DNA from: Burkholderiales bacterium
GTDB taxonomy: Bacteria > Pseudomonadota > Gammaproteobacteria > Burkholderiales > Burkholderiaceae_C
Direction of reading: 5' to 3'
Assembly (NCBI GenBank): GCA_028868855.1
Contig: JAGWTR010000002.1
Span: 124,001 to 188,000, forward strand
DNA: 64,000 nucleotides
Positions 18,546 to 28,194 of the stretch are shown one piece after another. A program made the position numbers and the translations under genes. Under the pieces are notes generated by a model. The model did not search any database. It had not been told where the DNA came from and saw only the letters and a list, made by a program, of their open reading frames with translations. Position 1 is the first letter of the stretch, and each line of letters starts with the position of its first letter.

Positions 18546-20381
18546 TCAAAGGCGATATTTACCACCGTGAATATTTTCGAAAACTTCCGTGGTCAGGGGC
18601 GCGTACCCGCTGGTGCCGGGCAGCAGCACGTACAGGGCTTCGCCGGCCATCAGGGCAGGGTCAAATCCTTCTCGTCTCAGATGGTTCTTTTGGTATTTGA
18701 AGGTGCCGGTGGTTTCAATGGCCTTGCGTATGCGCAAAAACACGGGCACCGCATAGTGGGGCAGTGCGGCTGTCAGGTGCGCATGCAGGCCGAGCAGGTC
18801 CACGCTGGTGTCGCCAACGCCTTCGTGCGCTGTGATGGACGCCATGCCGGCGCGACCATTGGTGTGGGGGACTTCCACGCCGTAGACCACGGCATCTTGC
18901 AAGGTGGGGTGGCCGCACATGGTGTTTTCGACTTGGGTGGTGGACACGTTTTCACCCTTCCAGCGAAAGGTGTCGCCGGTGCGGTCGACGAACTGGGCGT
19001 GGCGAAAACCAATGCTGCGCACCAGATCGCCCGTGTTGAAATAACGGTCGCCTTTCTTGAACACGTCATGCAGGATGCAAGCCTTGTTCTTGGTCTGGTC
19101 GGTGTAGCCATCAAACGGCGTCTTGTCGGTGATTTCACCGATCAGCAAGCCGGTTTGTCCTTTGCGGACCTTCTTCATGAACCCCTTCTTATGGCGCACC
19201 GGGCAAGTATTTTCCGGGTCGTACTCGACAATGGCGAAGGGCAGCGGACAAAAACCGATGGTGTCGTTGAAGTTGAAAACATTGGTGAAACCGATATTGC
19301 CTTCTGAAGAGGCGTAGAGCTCCATCACTTCAGTCACGCCAAATCGGTCCTTGAACGACTTCCAGAGCGTCGGGCGCAGGCCATTGCCAATCATCTTGCG
19401 CACCTGGTGCTCGCGGTCATCGGCCTTGGCCGGACGCTCGGCAAGGTAACGGCAGAGTTCGCCCACATAGCCAATGCAGGTGACACCGTATTTGCGGCAG
19501 TCATCCCAGAATTCCGAGGCCGAGAATTTGCGTCGCATGGCAATGCCCGCACCGCCGGCCATGGCCGATCCCCAGCACACACACATGGCGGTGGCGTGAT
19601 AGAAGGGCATCGTGATGTACAGCACGTCGGCACGGCCCAGGTTGAGCGTGTAGCCGAATCCGCCATAGGCTTTCATCCAGCGACCGTGGGAGAAAATCGC
19701 GGCCTTGGGCAGGCCGGTGGTGCCCGAGGTGTAGATGTAGAACAGGCCGTCGTTGTGAAAAATCCGGTCGGTCGTGGGCGGGTTGGCTGCGGGCTGATCG
19801 GCAATGTCGAGGGACAGGTTGCGATACCCTTTGGGGGCCTGGCCTGGATGTGCGAGCGTGTCGGCATCGGCAAGCCAAAAGCGGTTCGCCGGGGGGAGCT
19901 CCAGATCGTCGGTCACTGCATTGAACTGGCCCAGCAGCTCCTCGCCCACGATGGCGAATTTCGGTTTGACAAGATTGATGCTGTGGCTCAGTACCTTGCC
20001 GGTTTGCGAGGTGTTGAGCAGGGCCGACACGACGCCGATCTTGCCCAGGCCTGCCACCAGCGCCAGCAGCTCTGGACGGTTTTCGACAAACACCCCAACC
20101 ACATCGCCTTTTTGTAGTCCCTGACTCAGGAAAAAATGGGCCATGCGGTTGGCCCATTGATTCAGCTGCGTGTAGGTCAAACGGGTGTCTCTGTAGAGAA
20201 TCGCCGTTCCTTGCGGGTTTTGACGAGCGGCTTTTTCCAGGCACCAACCCAAGCCGACGGGTTTGCCGGCGGCTTGGTTGGCGCCCAGCCTGAGGCCCAT
20301 GAACATCTTGGGCAGTTTGAGCAAGAACCTGGGGAGTGCGCGTGCGAACGCAATGGGCGAAATGAGGTCGTGCTGGCTCAT
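18546..20381 (-). CDS. Long-chain acyl-CoA synthetase (FadD6/FATP-like)
   Basis: 611 residues of the adenylate-forming superfamily. The P-loop-like YTSGTTGLPKAA, LYASSEGNIGFTN and the A8-type DRTGDTFRWKGENVSTTQVE are visible. The last two, together with a segment near the N-terminus (LGWCLEKAARQNPQG), resemble the fatty-acid transport protein/very-long-chain acyl-CoA synthetase branch. It would activate fatty acids to acyl-CoA at the inner membrane. The upstream amidase gene ends 42 bases before it on the same strand. Acyl-CoA made here could feed beta-oxidation or the BAHD-type acyltransferase; the second idea is inference only. Confidence 0.88.
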   Translation of the reverse strand: MSQHDLISPIAFARALPRFLLKLPKMFMGLRLGANQAAGKPVGLGWCLEKAARQNPQGTAILYRDTRLTYTQLNQWANRMAHFFLSQGLQKGDVVGVFVENRPELLALVAGLGKIGVVSALLNTSQTGKVLSHSINLVKPKFAIVGEELLGQFNAVTDDLELPPANRFWLADADTLAHPGQAPKGYRNLSLDIADQPAANPPTTDRIFHNDGLFYIYTSGTTGLPKAAIFSHGRWMKAYGGFGYTLNLGRADVLYITMPFYHATAMCVCWGSAMAGGAGIAMRRKFSASEFWDDCRKYGVTCIGYVGELCRYLAERPAKADDREHQVRKMIGNGLRPTLWKSFKDRFGVTEVMELYASSEGNIGFTNVFNFNDTIGFCPLPFAIVEYDPENTCPVRHKKGFMKKVRKGQTGLLIGEITDKTPFDGYTDQTKNKACILHDVFKKGDRYFNTGDLVRSIGFRHAQFVDRTGDTFRWKGENVSTTQVENTMCGHPTLQDAVVYGVEVPHTNGRAGMASITAHEGVGDTSVDLLGLHAHLTAALPHYAVPVFLRIRKAIETTGTFKYQKNHLRREGFDPALMAGEALYVLLPGTSGYAPLTTEVFENIHGGKYRL

Positions 20382-20423
20382 GGTCGTGGTGACGGTGCTC
20401 TGTTGGTTGTGCCGTGACCGCGG

Positions 20424-21908
20424 TCACAAACTGGGGCGTCGAGCAAACCAGGGCTGGGCCTGCTCCAATTGGGCGGCGAGCTTTAGCAGCATGGCTTCGC
20501 CATTGAGGCCGGCCACGAACTGCACGCCCATGGGCAGGCCGTCGGGTGTCCAGTGCAGGGGCACGGACATGGCCGGGCGCCCGGTCAGGTTTGCCAGCTG
20601 CGTGTATGGCGTCCAGGCCAGGTTCTTCAAGGCGGTGGACTGGAAAGCGCTGGAGCGGCGCAGCCAGCCGGACAGACCCAGTGAGGTCACCACATCGCCA
20701 AGGATGGTGAGTAATTTGGGCGTGGTCAGCTCGCCAATCCTCAAAGGGGGCGCGCTGGTGGTGGGCGACAGCCACGCGTCGTGCTGATGGTGGAATTGGC
20801 TCAAGGCTCGGTTGTGCTCGTTCCAGCGGCCTTGGCCGATCAGGTATTCACGGGCGGACACGCTGCGCCCGACTCTGGCCATCATGCGTGTGTCAGGCTC
20901 GAAATCTGACAGGCGTGCGCCGGTTATCTGGCAAATCATGTCGACGATCATGGCCTGGGTCGAGAACCACGCCAGGAAAAAATCCTGTGCCACGGCCTGG
21001 CCGTCAACCGGCGGGCTGGCTTCTTCGACATGGTGTCCCAATGACTCAAGCAACTTGGCGGCGGAGTGAACCGCTGCCACGGCCTGCGGGTCTACCGGCG
21101 TGCCGATGGGAGAGGCGGTGCTGAAGCCGATCCTGAGTCGACCGGGTGACTGCCGGATCACCTCGAGATAGGGCTGTTGTGGCGCGGGCATGTAGTAGGG
21201 CGCGTGGGGCTCGGGCCCTTGCAGCACGTCCATCATGGCGGCGGTATCTCTCACACTGCGAGACACCACACCATGTACGGCAGCGCCATGCATGGCTTCT
21301 GCGATGGCCGGACCCATGGAGATGCGGCCCCGCCCGGCCTTGAAGCCAAACAAGCCGCAGGCTGATGCCGGAATGCGGGTGGACCCGCCACCGTCATTGG
21401 CGCCGGCCACCGGCACCACGCCGGCAGCCACCGCCGCAGCTGAACCGCCCGAGGATCCGCCGGGGGTGCGCGTCAAGTCCCAGGGGTTGCGCGCCGGACC
21501 AAACAACAGGGACTCGGTGATGTTCTTGGCGCCGAATTCCGGGCAGTTGGTTTTGCCGAAAATCACCAGCCCCGCCGCCTGCCAACGACGAACCACATCA
21601 CTGGTGTCGGGCACGGGGGTGCGTGCCAAGGCCCTGCTGCCACACGAAGTGGGCTGACCTTGAATGTCTTGAAACAGGTCCTTGAGCAGAAACGGCACAC
21701 CCGAAAAGGGTGCTTGCGACTCAAAGGGTTCGGTGCAACGTTGCCGGGCCTGGGCGTCCAGCCGGGTCACCACGGCATTGAGCTGGGGGTGGGTCTGGTC
21801 GGCACGTGCTGTGGCCAGGTCCAGCAATTCTGTGGGGAGTACCTCACCGCGGCGCACAAGGTCAGCCAGGCTCAGGGCATCGTGCTGAATGTATTCGTCA
21901 AATCGCAT
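20424..21908 (-). CDS. Amidase (amidase signature family)
   Basis: 494 residues from the ATG at 21908 (MRFDEYIQ). The Ser-cisSer-Lys triad region is intact: FLLKDLFQDIQGQPTSCGS holds the lysine and GGSSGGSAAAVAAG the serines. The sequence resembles 6-aminohexanoate cyclic dimer hydrolase and other broad amidases (PEFGAKN, then GPARNPWDL). The substrate cannot be named. A second ATG at 21941 is in frame but would overlap the hrpA leader more. It is divergent from hrpA with about 55 bases between the preferred starts. Confidence 0.88.
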   Translation of the reverse strand: MRFDEYIQHDALSLADLVRRGEVLPTELLDLATARADQTHPQLNAVVTRLDAQARQRCTEPFESQAPFSGVPFLLKDLFQDIQGQPTSCGSRALARTPVPDTSDVVRRWQAAGLVIFGKTNCPEFGAKNITESLLFGPARNPWDLTRTPGGSSGGSAAAVAAGVVPVAGANDGGGSTRIPASACGLFGFKAGRGRISMGPAIAEAMHGAAVHGVVSRSVRDTAAMMDVLQGPEPHAPYYMPAPQQPYLEVIRQSPGRLRIGFSTASPIGTPVDPQAVAAVHSAAKLLESLGHHVEEASPPVDGQAVAQDFFLAWFSTQAMIVDMICQITGARLSDFEPDTRMMARVGRSVSAREYLIGQGRWNEHNRALSQFHHQHDAWLSPTTSAPPLRIGELTTPKLLTILGDVVTSLGLSGWLRRSSAFQSTALKNLAWTPYTQLANLTGRPAMSVPLHWTPDGLPMGVQFVAGLNGEAMLLKLAAQLEQAQPWFARRPSL

Positions 21909-21963
21909 GGGTGGCGTGCGGTGTGAGGTGAGGGCGATCAATCATAGGGGGCAGCCTTGGATA

Positions 21964-24900
21964 ATGCGAGGTTTTCGCCAATTTTCCAAATCCGTGTCCT
22001 TTCCTGTCATCACCTTCCCTGAGTCGCTGCCGGTCAGTGCCAAACGCGCTGACATTGAAGCAGCACTGCGCGAGCATCAGGTCATCATCGTCTGTGGTGA
22101 AACCGGCTCGGGCAAGACCACGCAACTGCCCAAAATCGCCTTAGCCATGGGGCGGGGTGGATGGGGGCAGCCGCGCCAACCGGGTAAACGCGCCCAGCAG
22201 ATCGGCCACACCCAGCCGCGCCGCATCGCGGCATCGAGTGTGGCCAAGCGCATTGCCGAAGAGCTGAACACGCCGCTGGGCGAGGTCGTGGGCTACAAGG
22301 TGCGTTTTCAGGACCGGCTGCAACCCGGTGCTTGCGTCAAGCTGATGACGGATGGCATCTTGCTGGCCGAAACCCAGTCCGACCCGGACCTGCGCGCCTA
22401 CGACACCATCATCATTGACGAGGCGCATGAACGCAGCCTCAACATCGACTTCCTGCTGGGCTATCTGCGTCAGTTGTTGCCGCGTCGGCCAGACCTGAAA
22501 GTCATCGTCACCTCGGCCACCATTGATGCCGATCGGTTCGCGCAGCATTTTGCGTCCCGTAAAGGCCCCGCGCCGGTCATCATGGTGTCGGGCCGGCTGT
22601 TCCCGGTGGAGCAACGCTACCGCCCCTTTGAAGACAGCCGCGACTACGGCCTGAACGAGTCCATCGCCGATGCCGTGGACGAGTTGTGGCGCGAGGGCGG
22701 TGGCAGTGGCGATGTGCTGGTGTTTCTGCCCGGCGAGCGCGAGATCCGCGAAGCTGCCGACCACCTGCGCAAGCACATGGCCAATCAGCGTGTGGTGGCC
22801 AACATCCTGCCGCTCTTCGCGCGCCTGAGTCAGCAAGAACAGGATGAAGTTTTTCGCACCGGCGGGGCGCGGCGCATCGTGCTGGCCACCAACGTGGCCG
22901 AAACCTCGCTGACGGTGCCGGGCATCCGCTACGTGGTCGATGCCGGCTTGGCGCGTGTCAAGCGCTACAGCTTTCGCAACAAGGTCGAGCAGTTGCAGAT
23001 CGAGCCGATCAGCCAGGCCGCCGCAAACCAACGCGCTGGTCGATGCGGGCGTGTCGCCAACGGCATCTGCATCCGTCTGTACGACGAAAAAGATTTCAAT
23101 GGCCGCCCGCGCTTCACCGACCCGGAAATCCTGAGGTCGTCGCTGGCCGGGGTGATCCTGCGCATGAAGTCGCTGCACCTGGGGCTGGTCGATGACTTTC
23201 CGTTCATCGAGCCCCCGCTGCGCAAGGCCATTGCCGACGGCTACCAACTGCTCAACGAGCTGGGCGCGGTGGACGATGCCAATGAGATCACGCCGTTGGG
23301 TCAGAACCTGGCCCGCTTGCCGCTGGACCCGCGTGTGGGCCGCATGATTCTGGAGGCGCGTGATCGTCAGGCCCTGGCTGAGGTGCTGGTGATCGCCGCA
23401 TCTTTGAGCGTGCAGGATGTGCGCGACCGGCCCGTTGAGCACCAGCAGGCGGCCGATGAAAAACACAAGAAGTTCGACGATGAGAAGTCCGAATTCATGG
23501 GCACCATCAAGCTGTGGAAGTGGCTGGACGAGAGCCGGGGCGGGCACACGCACCATCCCGCTGGCGCGCCCGAGCAGCACAAGCTCAGCCACCGCAAGTA
23601 CGAACAGCTGCTGCGCGAACACTTCATCAACCCGCGCCGCGTGCGCGAGTGGCGGGATGTGCACAGCCAGCTGCTGACCGTGGTGACCGAGCACCAATGG
23701 CGCATCAACGCCAGCCCCGCCACCTACGAGCAAGTGCACTGCTCGCTGCTGGCCGGCCTGCTGGGCAACATCGGTTGCAAGAGCGAAGACGAAGACTGGT
23801 ACCTGGGCGCGCGCGGCATCAAGTTTTACAAGCACCCTGGTGCCAACCTGTCCAAGAAGCCAGGCCGTTGGATACTGGCGGCGGAGCTGGTCGAAACCAC
23901 GCGCCTGTATGGCCGGGGCATCGCCCACATTGAGCTGCCCTGGGTGACCCAGCTGGGGGCGCACCTGCTGAGCAAGCAATTGCTCGAACCCCATTGGGAA
24001 AAGAAGGCCGGTGAGGTTGTCGCGCTGGAGCGCGCCACCCTGTACGGCCTGGTCATCTACAACAACAAGCGCGTCAACTTTGGCCTGGTCAATCCGGCGC
24101 AGGCCCGCGAGATTTTCATCCGCGAAGCCCTGGTCAATGGTGAGTGGGAAACGCGCCTGCCCTTCCTGGCGCACAACCGCAAGCTCATCGCCCAGGTCGA
24201 GGCGCTGGAACACAAGTCGCGGCGCCAGGACGTGCTGGTGGACGACGAGTTGATCGCGGCCTTCTATGACGCGCAGATCCCGCCAGAGGTGGTCTCTGGC
24301 GCGACGTTCGAGCGCTGGTACCGACATGCCAGCCGCGAGCATGCGCAACTCCTGCACCTGACACGCGAGGAGCTCATGCGGCATGAGGCTGCTGGCATCA
24401 CCAGCAGTGCCTTTCCCAAAACCATCCGGTTGGGCGGCATTGACTGCGGCACCACCTACCTGCACGAGTTGGGCGATCCGCGCGACGGCGTGACCGTCAC
24501 CGTGCCCATTTTTGCCCTCAATCAAGTGGGCGAGGAGCGTGGCGAATGGCTGGTGGCAGGCATGCTCAAGGACAAGGTGCTGGCGCTGGTCAAGAGCCTG
24601 CACCAAAAGCCCCGAGCGCGCCTGGTGCCGCTGCCTGACTACGTGGAGTCTTTTGTCGTGGCCACGCCGTTTGGGCAGGGTAGTTTGATGGAGGTTCTGC
24701 TCAAAGCGGTGCGAGACAAAACGCAGTTGGACATCAAACGCGCGGACTTCAAGCTGGAGACCTTGCCTGCGCACCTGTTCATGAATTACCGCGTGGTCGA
24801 TGAACATGGGCGCCAGTTGGGCATGGGGCGCAACCTGGCCGCGCTCAAGGCCGATTTGGGCCATGAGGCACGCGGCGCTTTCCAAGCCCTGGCGGCGCTG

Positions 24901-25914
24901 AAGGCGCAGTCCGTGGTGTCCGCGAACGTGTCGGATGCAGCCTCAATCGGGGGTGAGGCGCCCCTGGATCTGCCCGCTGATGATGTCCGTTCGCACGGCG
25001 CGGTTCGCAAGGGTGCGTCGCCTGGAGGCAGTCAGCGCCTGGCCGCCAGTGCTCCGGTCAAAGTGCCCCAACCTTTGACCGATTGGTCCTTCGGCGAGCT
25101 ACCCGAGTTGATGGAGATTCAGCGCGGAGGCCACACCCTGATTGGCTTTCCGGCCCTGATCGACAAAGGCGCTCACGTTGAAATCGAGGTGTTCGACGAG
25201 CCTGATGTGGCCGCGTCCAGGCACCGTGCGGGCCTGCGTCGCCTGGTGGCCTTGCAGATCAAGGAGCCCCTGAAATACCTGGAAAAAAACATCCCCGATT
25301 TGCAGAAGATGTCCATGGCCTACATGAGTCTGGGCACGTCTGACGAATTGCGGGAACAGATCATTGACGTGGCGCTAGACCGCGCCTTTTTGCTCACCCC
25401 CTTGCCAACCAATGCGGCCAGTTTCAAGGCGCGTGTTGAAGAGGGCCGAACCCGCCTGAACCTGATCGCGCAAGAGGTGGCGCGTCTGGCTGGCACGGTG
25501 TTGGTGGAATACGCCGCCGCGATCCGCAAGCTCAAGGACGCCAAACCGCCCAAAGAGGTGGCGGACGATATTGCGGGGCAGTTGCAACGCCTGATGCCCA
25601 AGCGCTTTGTGGCGGTCACCCCGTACCTGCAATTGCAACACTTCGCACGTTATCTCAAGGCCATCACATTGCGGCTGGACAAATTTCGCGGTGATCCTTC
25701 ACGAGATATGCAGCGCTTGGCGGAGTTGCGTCCGATCGAGCAGCGTTATGTGCGTCGCATGGCAGAACTCAAGGGCGTGACGGATTCACGAACCGACGAG
25801 TTTCGATGGTTGCTGGAAGAGTTGCGTGTGAGTTTGTTTGCACAAGAACTGCGCACGCCGCAGCCCGTCAGTGTTAAGAGGCTCGAAAAAACATGGTCAC
25901 AGATGATGGGTTGA
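21964..25914 (+). CDS. hrpA: ATP-dependent RNA helicase HrpA
   Basis: About 1316 residues, full length for HrpA. Domains in order are: DEAH helicase core with Walker A GETGSGKTT (about 45-53) and DEAH at 152-155 (IDEAHERSLN), the conserved VLATNVAETSLTVPGI and NQRAGRCGR motifs of RecA2, then HA2/OB-fold regions and the long DUF3418 C-terminal part. A hydrophilic linker around residues 1000-1035 separates core and tail. It unwinds RNA and is implicated in mRNA processing and rescue of stalled ribosomes. The ATG at 21964 is preferred; a GTG near 21992 is possible. Long open frames on the opposite strand are codon-bias shadows. Confidence 0.95.
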   Translation: MRGFRQFSKSVSFPVITFPESLPVSAKRADIEAALREHQVIIVCGETGSGKTTQLPKIALAMGRGGWGQPRQPGKRAQQIGHTQPRRIAASSVAKRIAEELNTPLGEVVGYKVRFQDRLQPGACVKLMTDGILLAETQSDPDLRAYDTIIIDEAHERSLNIDFLLGYLRQLLPRRPDLKVIVTSATIDADRFAQHFASRKGPAPVIMVSGRLFPVEQRYRPFEDSRDYGLNESIADAVDELWREGGGSGDVLVFLPGEREIREAADHLRKHMANQRVVANILPLFARLSQQEQDEVFRTGGARRIVLATNVAETSLTVPGIRYVVDAGLARVKRYSFRNKVEQLQIEPISQAAANQRAGRCGRVANGICIRLYDEKDFNGRPRFTDPEILRSSLAGVILRMKSLHLGLVDDFPFIEPPLRKAIADGYQLLNELGAVDDANEITPLGQNLARLPLDPRVGRMILEARDRQALAEVLVIAASLSVQDVRDRPVEHQQAADEKHKKFDDEKSEFMGTIKLWKWLDESRGGHTHHPAGAPEQHKLSHRKYEQLLREHFINPRRVREWRDVHSQLLTVVTEHQWRINASPATYEQVHCSLLAGLLGNIGCKSEDEDWYLGARGIKFYKHPGANLSKKPGRWILAAELVETTRLYGRGIAHIELPWVTQLGAHLLSKQLLEPHWEKKAGEVVALERATLYGLVIYNNKRVNFGLVNPAQAREIFIREALVNGEWETRLPFLAHNRKLIAQVEALEHKSRRQDVLVDDELIAAFYDAQIPPEVVSGATFERWYRHASREHAQLLHLTREELMRHEAAGITSSAFPKTIRLGGIDCGTTYLHELGDPRDGVTVTVPIFALNQVGEERGEWLVAGMLKDKVLALVKSLHQKPRARLVPLPDYVESFVVATPFGQGSLMEVLLKAVRDKTQLDIKRADFKLETLPAHLFMNYRVVDEHGRQLGMGRNLAALKADLGHEARGAFQALAALKAQSVVSANVSDAASIGGEAPLDLPADDVRSHGAVRKGASPGGSQRLAASAPVKVPQPLTDWSFGELPELMEIQRGGHTLIGFPALIDKGAHVEIEVFDEPDVAASRHRAGLRRLVALQIKEPLKYLEKNIPDLQKMSMAYMSLGTSDELREQIIDVALDRAFLLTPLPTNAASFKARVEEGRTRLNLIAQEVARLAGTVLVEYAAAIRKLKDAKPPKEVADDIAGQLQRLMPKRFVAVTPYLQLQHFARYLKAITLRLDKFRGDPSRDMQRLAELRPIEQRYVRRMAELKGVTDSRTDEFRWLLEELRVSLFAQELRTPQPVSVKRLEKTWSQMMG

Positions 25915-26037
25915 CTCTGCTGTAACCCGCATCAATACGACGCTTACGAGTTGTAACCAGGCGGTGAGCAGAGGGTTTTGATATCGGCAAAATCGGCGGG
26001 TCGGGTGTGAGAACCCATTACTTGTTTGGAGTTTGAT

Positions 26038-26634
26038 GTGATCAGAAGTTTGAATGTGCGTGGTTTGGTGGGTGTCGTGGGTGGCGCTGTTTTGATGGTT
26101 TGTGCTTCGGCGCAGGCGGCAACAGTGCTGAATCCAGGTCTGTGGAAATCTGAATATCGGGTGTTGGTCAACGGCGCGGACTCGACGGTATTGCTCAGTC
26201 AAGCGCAGGCTCAGTTGGCCGTAGCACTGCCTTCGCAGTTCAAGCAAGGTCAGACCTTGTCCTTGAATGCCGCTGGCACTCGGGGTACTGCCTCGTTCTG
26301 CCTGTCGCCGGCCTCCGCTACGTCGATCAACTCGCCGACCGCGCTGTTCACCAGCCTGTCCAAGATGAATCCGGGTTGTCGCCTGGTCCCGTCCTTGAAC
26401 AAGGCGACGGCAACATCGCTGCCGTTCACGGGCCGCTGTGACGATCCGACGAGTTTCACGGGCAACGTGCGCGGAACGGTCAAGGTCAGCAGCGCGTCGA
26501 CCTGGACCGCTGATTTCTCCGGGGTGGGCCGCATCCCTGATGCCGCGTTGACGGCCATGAAGATGCCTACAGGCATCAACGTGCAGGTGCAATCGCTGTC
26601 GACAAGCACTTTTGCGTCGGCGACTTGCCCATAA
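26038..26634 (+). CDS. DUF3617-type secreted protein
   Basis: 198 residues from a GTG start. GGAG at 26028-26031, six bases upstream, favours 26038 over an earlier in-frame TTG. A signal peptide is clear: hydrophobic VGVVGGAVLMVCASAQA with cleavage after AQA. The mature part begins ATVLNPGLWKSEY, like the 'PGLWE' opening of DUF3617 proteins, and holds four cysteines likely to form disulfides. The function is unknown; it is expected in the periplasm. It stands alone between hrpA and tRNA-Pro. Confidence 0.75.
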   Translation: MIRSLNVRGLVGVVGGAVLMVCASAQAATVLNPGLWKSEYRVLVNGADSTVLLSQAQAQLAVALPSQFKQGQTLSLNAAGTRGTASFCLSPASATSINSPTALFTSLSKMNPGCRLVPSLNKATATSLPFTGRCDDPTSFTGNVRGTVKVSSASTWTADFSGVGRIPDAALTAMKMPTGINVQVQSLSTSTFASATCP

Positions 26635-26670
26635 GTTGCGACCGACGGCGCCGCGACGCTCTGGATGCCG

Positions 26671-26676
26671 TACAAT
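26671..26676 (+). promoter_or_regulatory. -10 box (TACAAT) of tRNA-Pro
   Basis: TACAAT lies 11 bases before the mature tRNA start. No good -35 box is seen 16-18 bases upstream, so only the -10 element is claimed. Confidence 0.45.
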
Positions 26677-26687
26677 AGCGGTCTAGT

Positions 26688-26764
26688 CGGGGCGTAGCGC
26701 AGCCTGGTAGCGCATCTGCTTTGGGAGCAGAGGGTCGTGAGTTCGAATCCCACCGCCCCGACCA
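26688..26764 (+). tRNA. tRNA-Pro (anticodon TGG)
   Basis: A 77-base cloverleaf with encoded CCA. The acceptor CGGGGCG pairs with CGCCCCG, the D arm is GCGC/GCGC, and the anticodon arm TCTGC-TTTGGGA-GCAGA has TGG in the loop. The T loop is TTCGAAT; its stem has one A-C mismatch. A terminator follows directly. Confidence 0.97.
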
Positions 26765-26771
26765 TCCGTTA

Positions 26772-26808
26772 AAAAAAGCCAGCAGGTCTTTGATCTGCTG
26801 GCTTTTTT
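26772..26808 (+). terminator. Intrinsic terminator after tRNA-Pro
   Basis: GCCAGCAG and CTGCTGGC form a perfect 8-bp stem with a nine-base loop, followed by six T and preceded by seven A. Being A/T-flanked on both sides, it could also serve the convergent hydrolase gene ending at 26838. Confidence 0.92.
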
Positions 26809-26837
26809 CATGGGCGTGTCTTTGTGGCTTATTCGAC

Positions 26838-27707
26838 TCAACCGGCGGCGGCCATGGGTGCCCTGGCCAGTTGCTGCATCAGAAAGGGAACCACCAAGTC
26901 GGCCACGGCCTCGGGGTTGTCCGCGAAAGGAAAGTGGCCACTGTCGGGCAGCACGGCCACCTGCGCCTGCACAAAGGTATCGCGTTGCTGCTCGGCATAG
27001 TGCACGGGCAGGTAGGGGTCGGCCGCGCCCCAGACGACCAGCGTTGGCCGGCTGATGGGTTTGAATGCGGTGGCCATGGCTGCACTGCGTTCGGCCAGGT
27101 CGCCCGTGGCTCGGTACAGCTTCAAGATGGCCCGCTTGGTGTTTTGGTCGAGGTCGTCATACATGCGGTTGACGAAATCGTCAGGCAGGCCACGCGGGCA
27201 TCCATGTCGGATGGCCTTGTGAAATCCCCAGCGGGTCGTCAGTAATTGTTGTAATTCGCCCAAGATCGGGGTGCGCCAGATGCGGGCCATGTAATGCCAT
27301 CGGTAATTTTTGAGCACACCGGTGTTGATCAACACCAGGCTGGCGTAGCAATCCGGGTTATTGAGCGCCCAGGTCATGCCCCAGGGGCCACCAAAATCGT
27401 GCAGAACCAGATGCGCGCGGCGAACGCCCAATTGCGTCAAGGCGTCGGTCAGAAAAGAGGCCCCCGCCTCGACCGAGTAGGGGTAGTCGGCCGGTTTGTC
27501 GGCCTGGCCAAAACCAGGCATGTCCAGGGCGATCCCGCGAGCGTAGGGGGCGGTCGCTTCCATCAAGGCGGCCCAATCTTGGCCAGAGCCAGGATTGCCG
27601 TGAACAAAAACAACGGCTTCGTCCGCGTACAAATCGCGACCACCCTGTCGCAATTGGGTGCGCAAGCCATTGACGGTGATGGTGTGCTGGGTCAGGGCGG
27701 TGGTCAT
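26838..27707 (-). CDS. Alpha/beta hydrolase with Asp nucleophile (epoxide hydrolase/dehalogenase-like)
   Basis: 289 residues. The oxyanion motif HGNPG is at 36-40, the nucleophile elbow VLHDFGG places Asp104 as nucleophile, Asp230 in WGAADPYLP is the likely acid, and His258 in DSGHFP the base. An Asp nucleophile points to epoxide hydrolases or haloalkane/haloacetate dehalogenases rather than esterases. The usual halide-binding Trp after the nucleophile is Phe here, and the lid has a Tyr pair (YRWHYM) that could suit an epoxide hydrolase. The reaction is therefore open. It lies 26 bases downstream of the copper-chaperone-like gene. Confidence 0.8.
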   Translation of the reverse strand: MTTALTQHTITVNGLRTQLRQGGRDLYADEAVVFVHGNPGSGQDWAALMEATAPYARGIALDMPGFGQADKPADYPYSVEAGASFLTDALTQLGVRRAHLVLHDFGGPWGMTWALNNPDCYASLVLINTGVLKNYRWHYMARIWRTPILGELQQLLTTRWGFHKAIRHGCPRGLPDDFVNRMYDDLDQNTKRAILKLYRATGDLAERSAAMATAFKPISRPTLVVWGAADPYLPVHYAEQQRDTFVQAQVAVLPDSGHFPFADNPEAVADLVVPFLMQQLARAPMAAAG

Positions 27708-27733
27708 GGTGGAGTCCTGGTGAATTTGGGGCG

Positions 27734-27946
27734 CTATGGCTGAGTTACATAGCCTTCTTCGTTGATGGCCTTGACCACGGCGGCGCGCTCCAAGGTGGCC
27801 GAGGTCACCGAGACCTGACCGCCAGGAAGGTCAACGGTCACGGTGGCGCGAGGATCAATGGACTGCACCGCCTGGGTCACGGCCTTGACGCAATGCTGGC
27901 AACTCATGCCTTTGACCGAGAGGGTGTAGGTTTGCGCCTGTGTCAT
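27734..27946 (-). CDS. Heavy-metal-associated (CopZ-like) chaperone
   Basis: A 70-residue single HMA domain with VKGMSCQHC (Cys16 and Cys19), the expected ferredoxin-like pattern and no signal peptide. Such proteins bind Cu(I) or similar ions and pass them to P-type ATPases. No metal transporter is adjacent; the P-type ATPase at 37931-39868 lacks its own HMA domain and is a possible, unproven partner. Confidence 0.9.
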   Translation of the reverse strand: MTQAQTYTLSVKGMSCQHCVKAVTQAVQSIDPRATVTVDLPGGQVSVTSATLERAAVVKAINEEGYVTQP

Positions 27947-28047
27947 GGGGATCCTTCAAAAACAAGGTCAATACTGCCATGAGCGCAATCTTGTTGCTTC
28001 GCGCGCACAAGTGCAAGTCCCGCGCAGCCCTTAAACTGGCGCCCTGG

Positions 28048-28124
28048 CTGCCAATAGCTCAGTTGGATAGAGCACTCGCCTTCTAAGCGAGCGGTCGGGG
28101 GTTCGAATCCCTCTTGGCAGGCCA
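28048..28124 (+). tRNA. tRNA-Arg (anticodon TCT)
   Basis: 77 bases with encoded CCA. The acceptor CTGCCAA pairs with TTGGCAG, the D arm is GCTC/GAGC, the anticodon arm CTCGC-CTTCTAA-GCGAG carries TCT, and the T loop is TTCGAAT. TTAAAC at 28031-28036 may be the -10 box. Confidence 0.97.
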
Positions 28125-28194
28125 TTGATCCCTGCGTCGCTCTGGCACACGCTCGGCCATCAAGTGGGTCGGCGTCATCAATTCATCAGCACAC

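Noticed and set aside
22141-24885. Very long open frame (over 900 codons) on the minus strand opposite hrpA
   Set aside because: It mirrors the GC-rich codon pattern of hrpA, has no family motif or ribosome site, and hrpA is certain.
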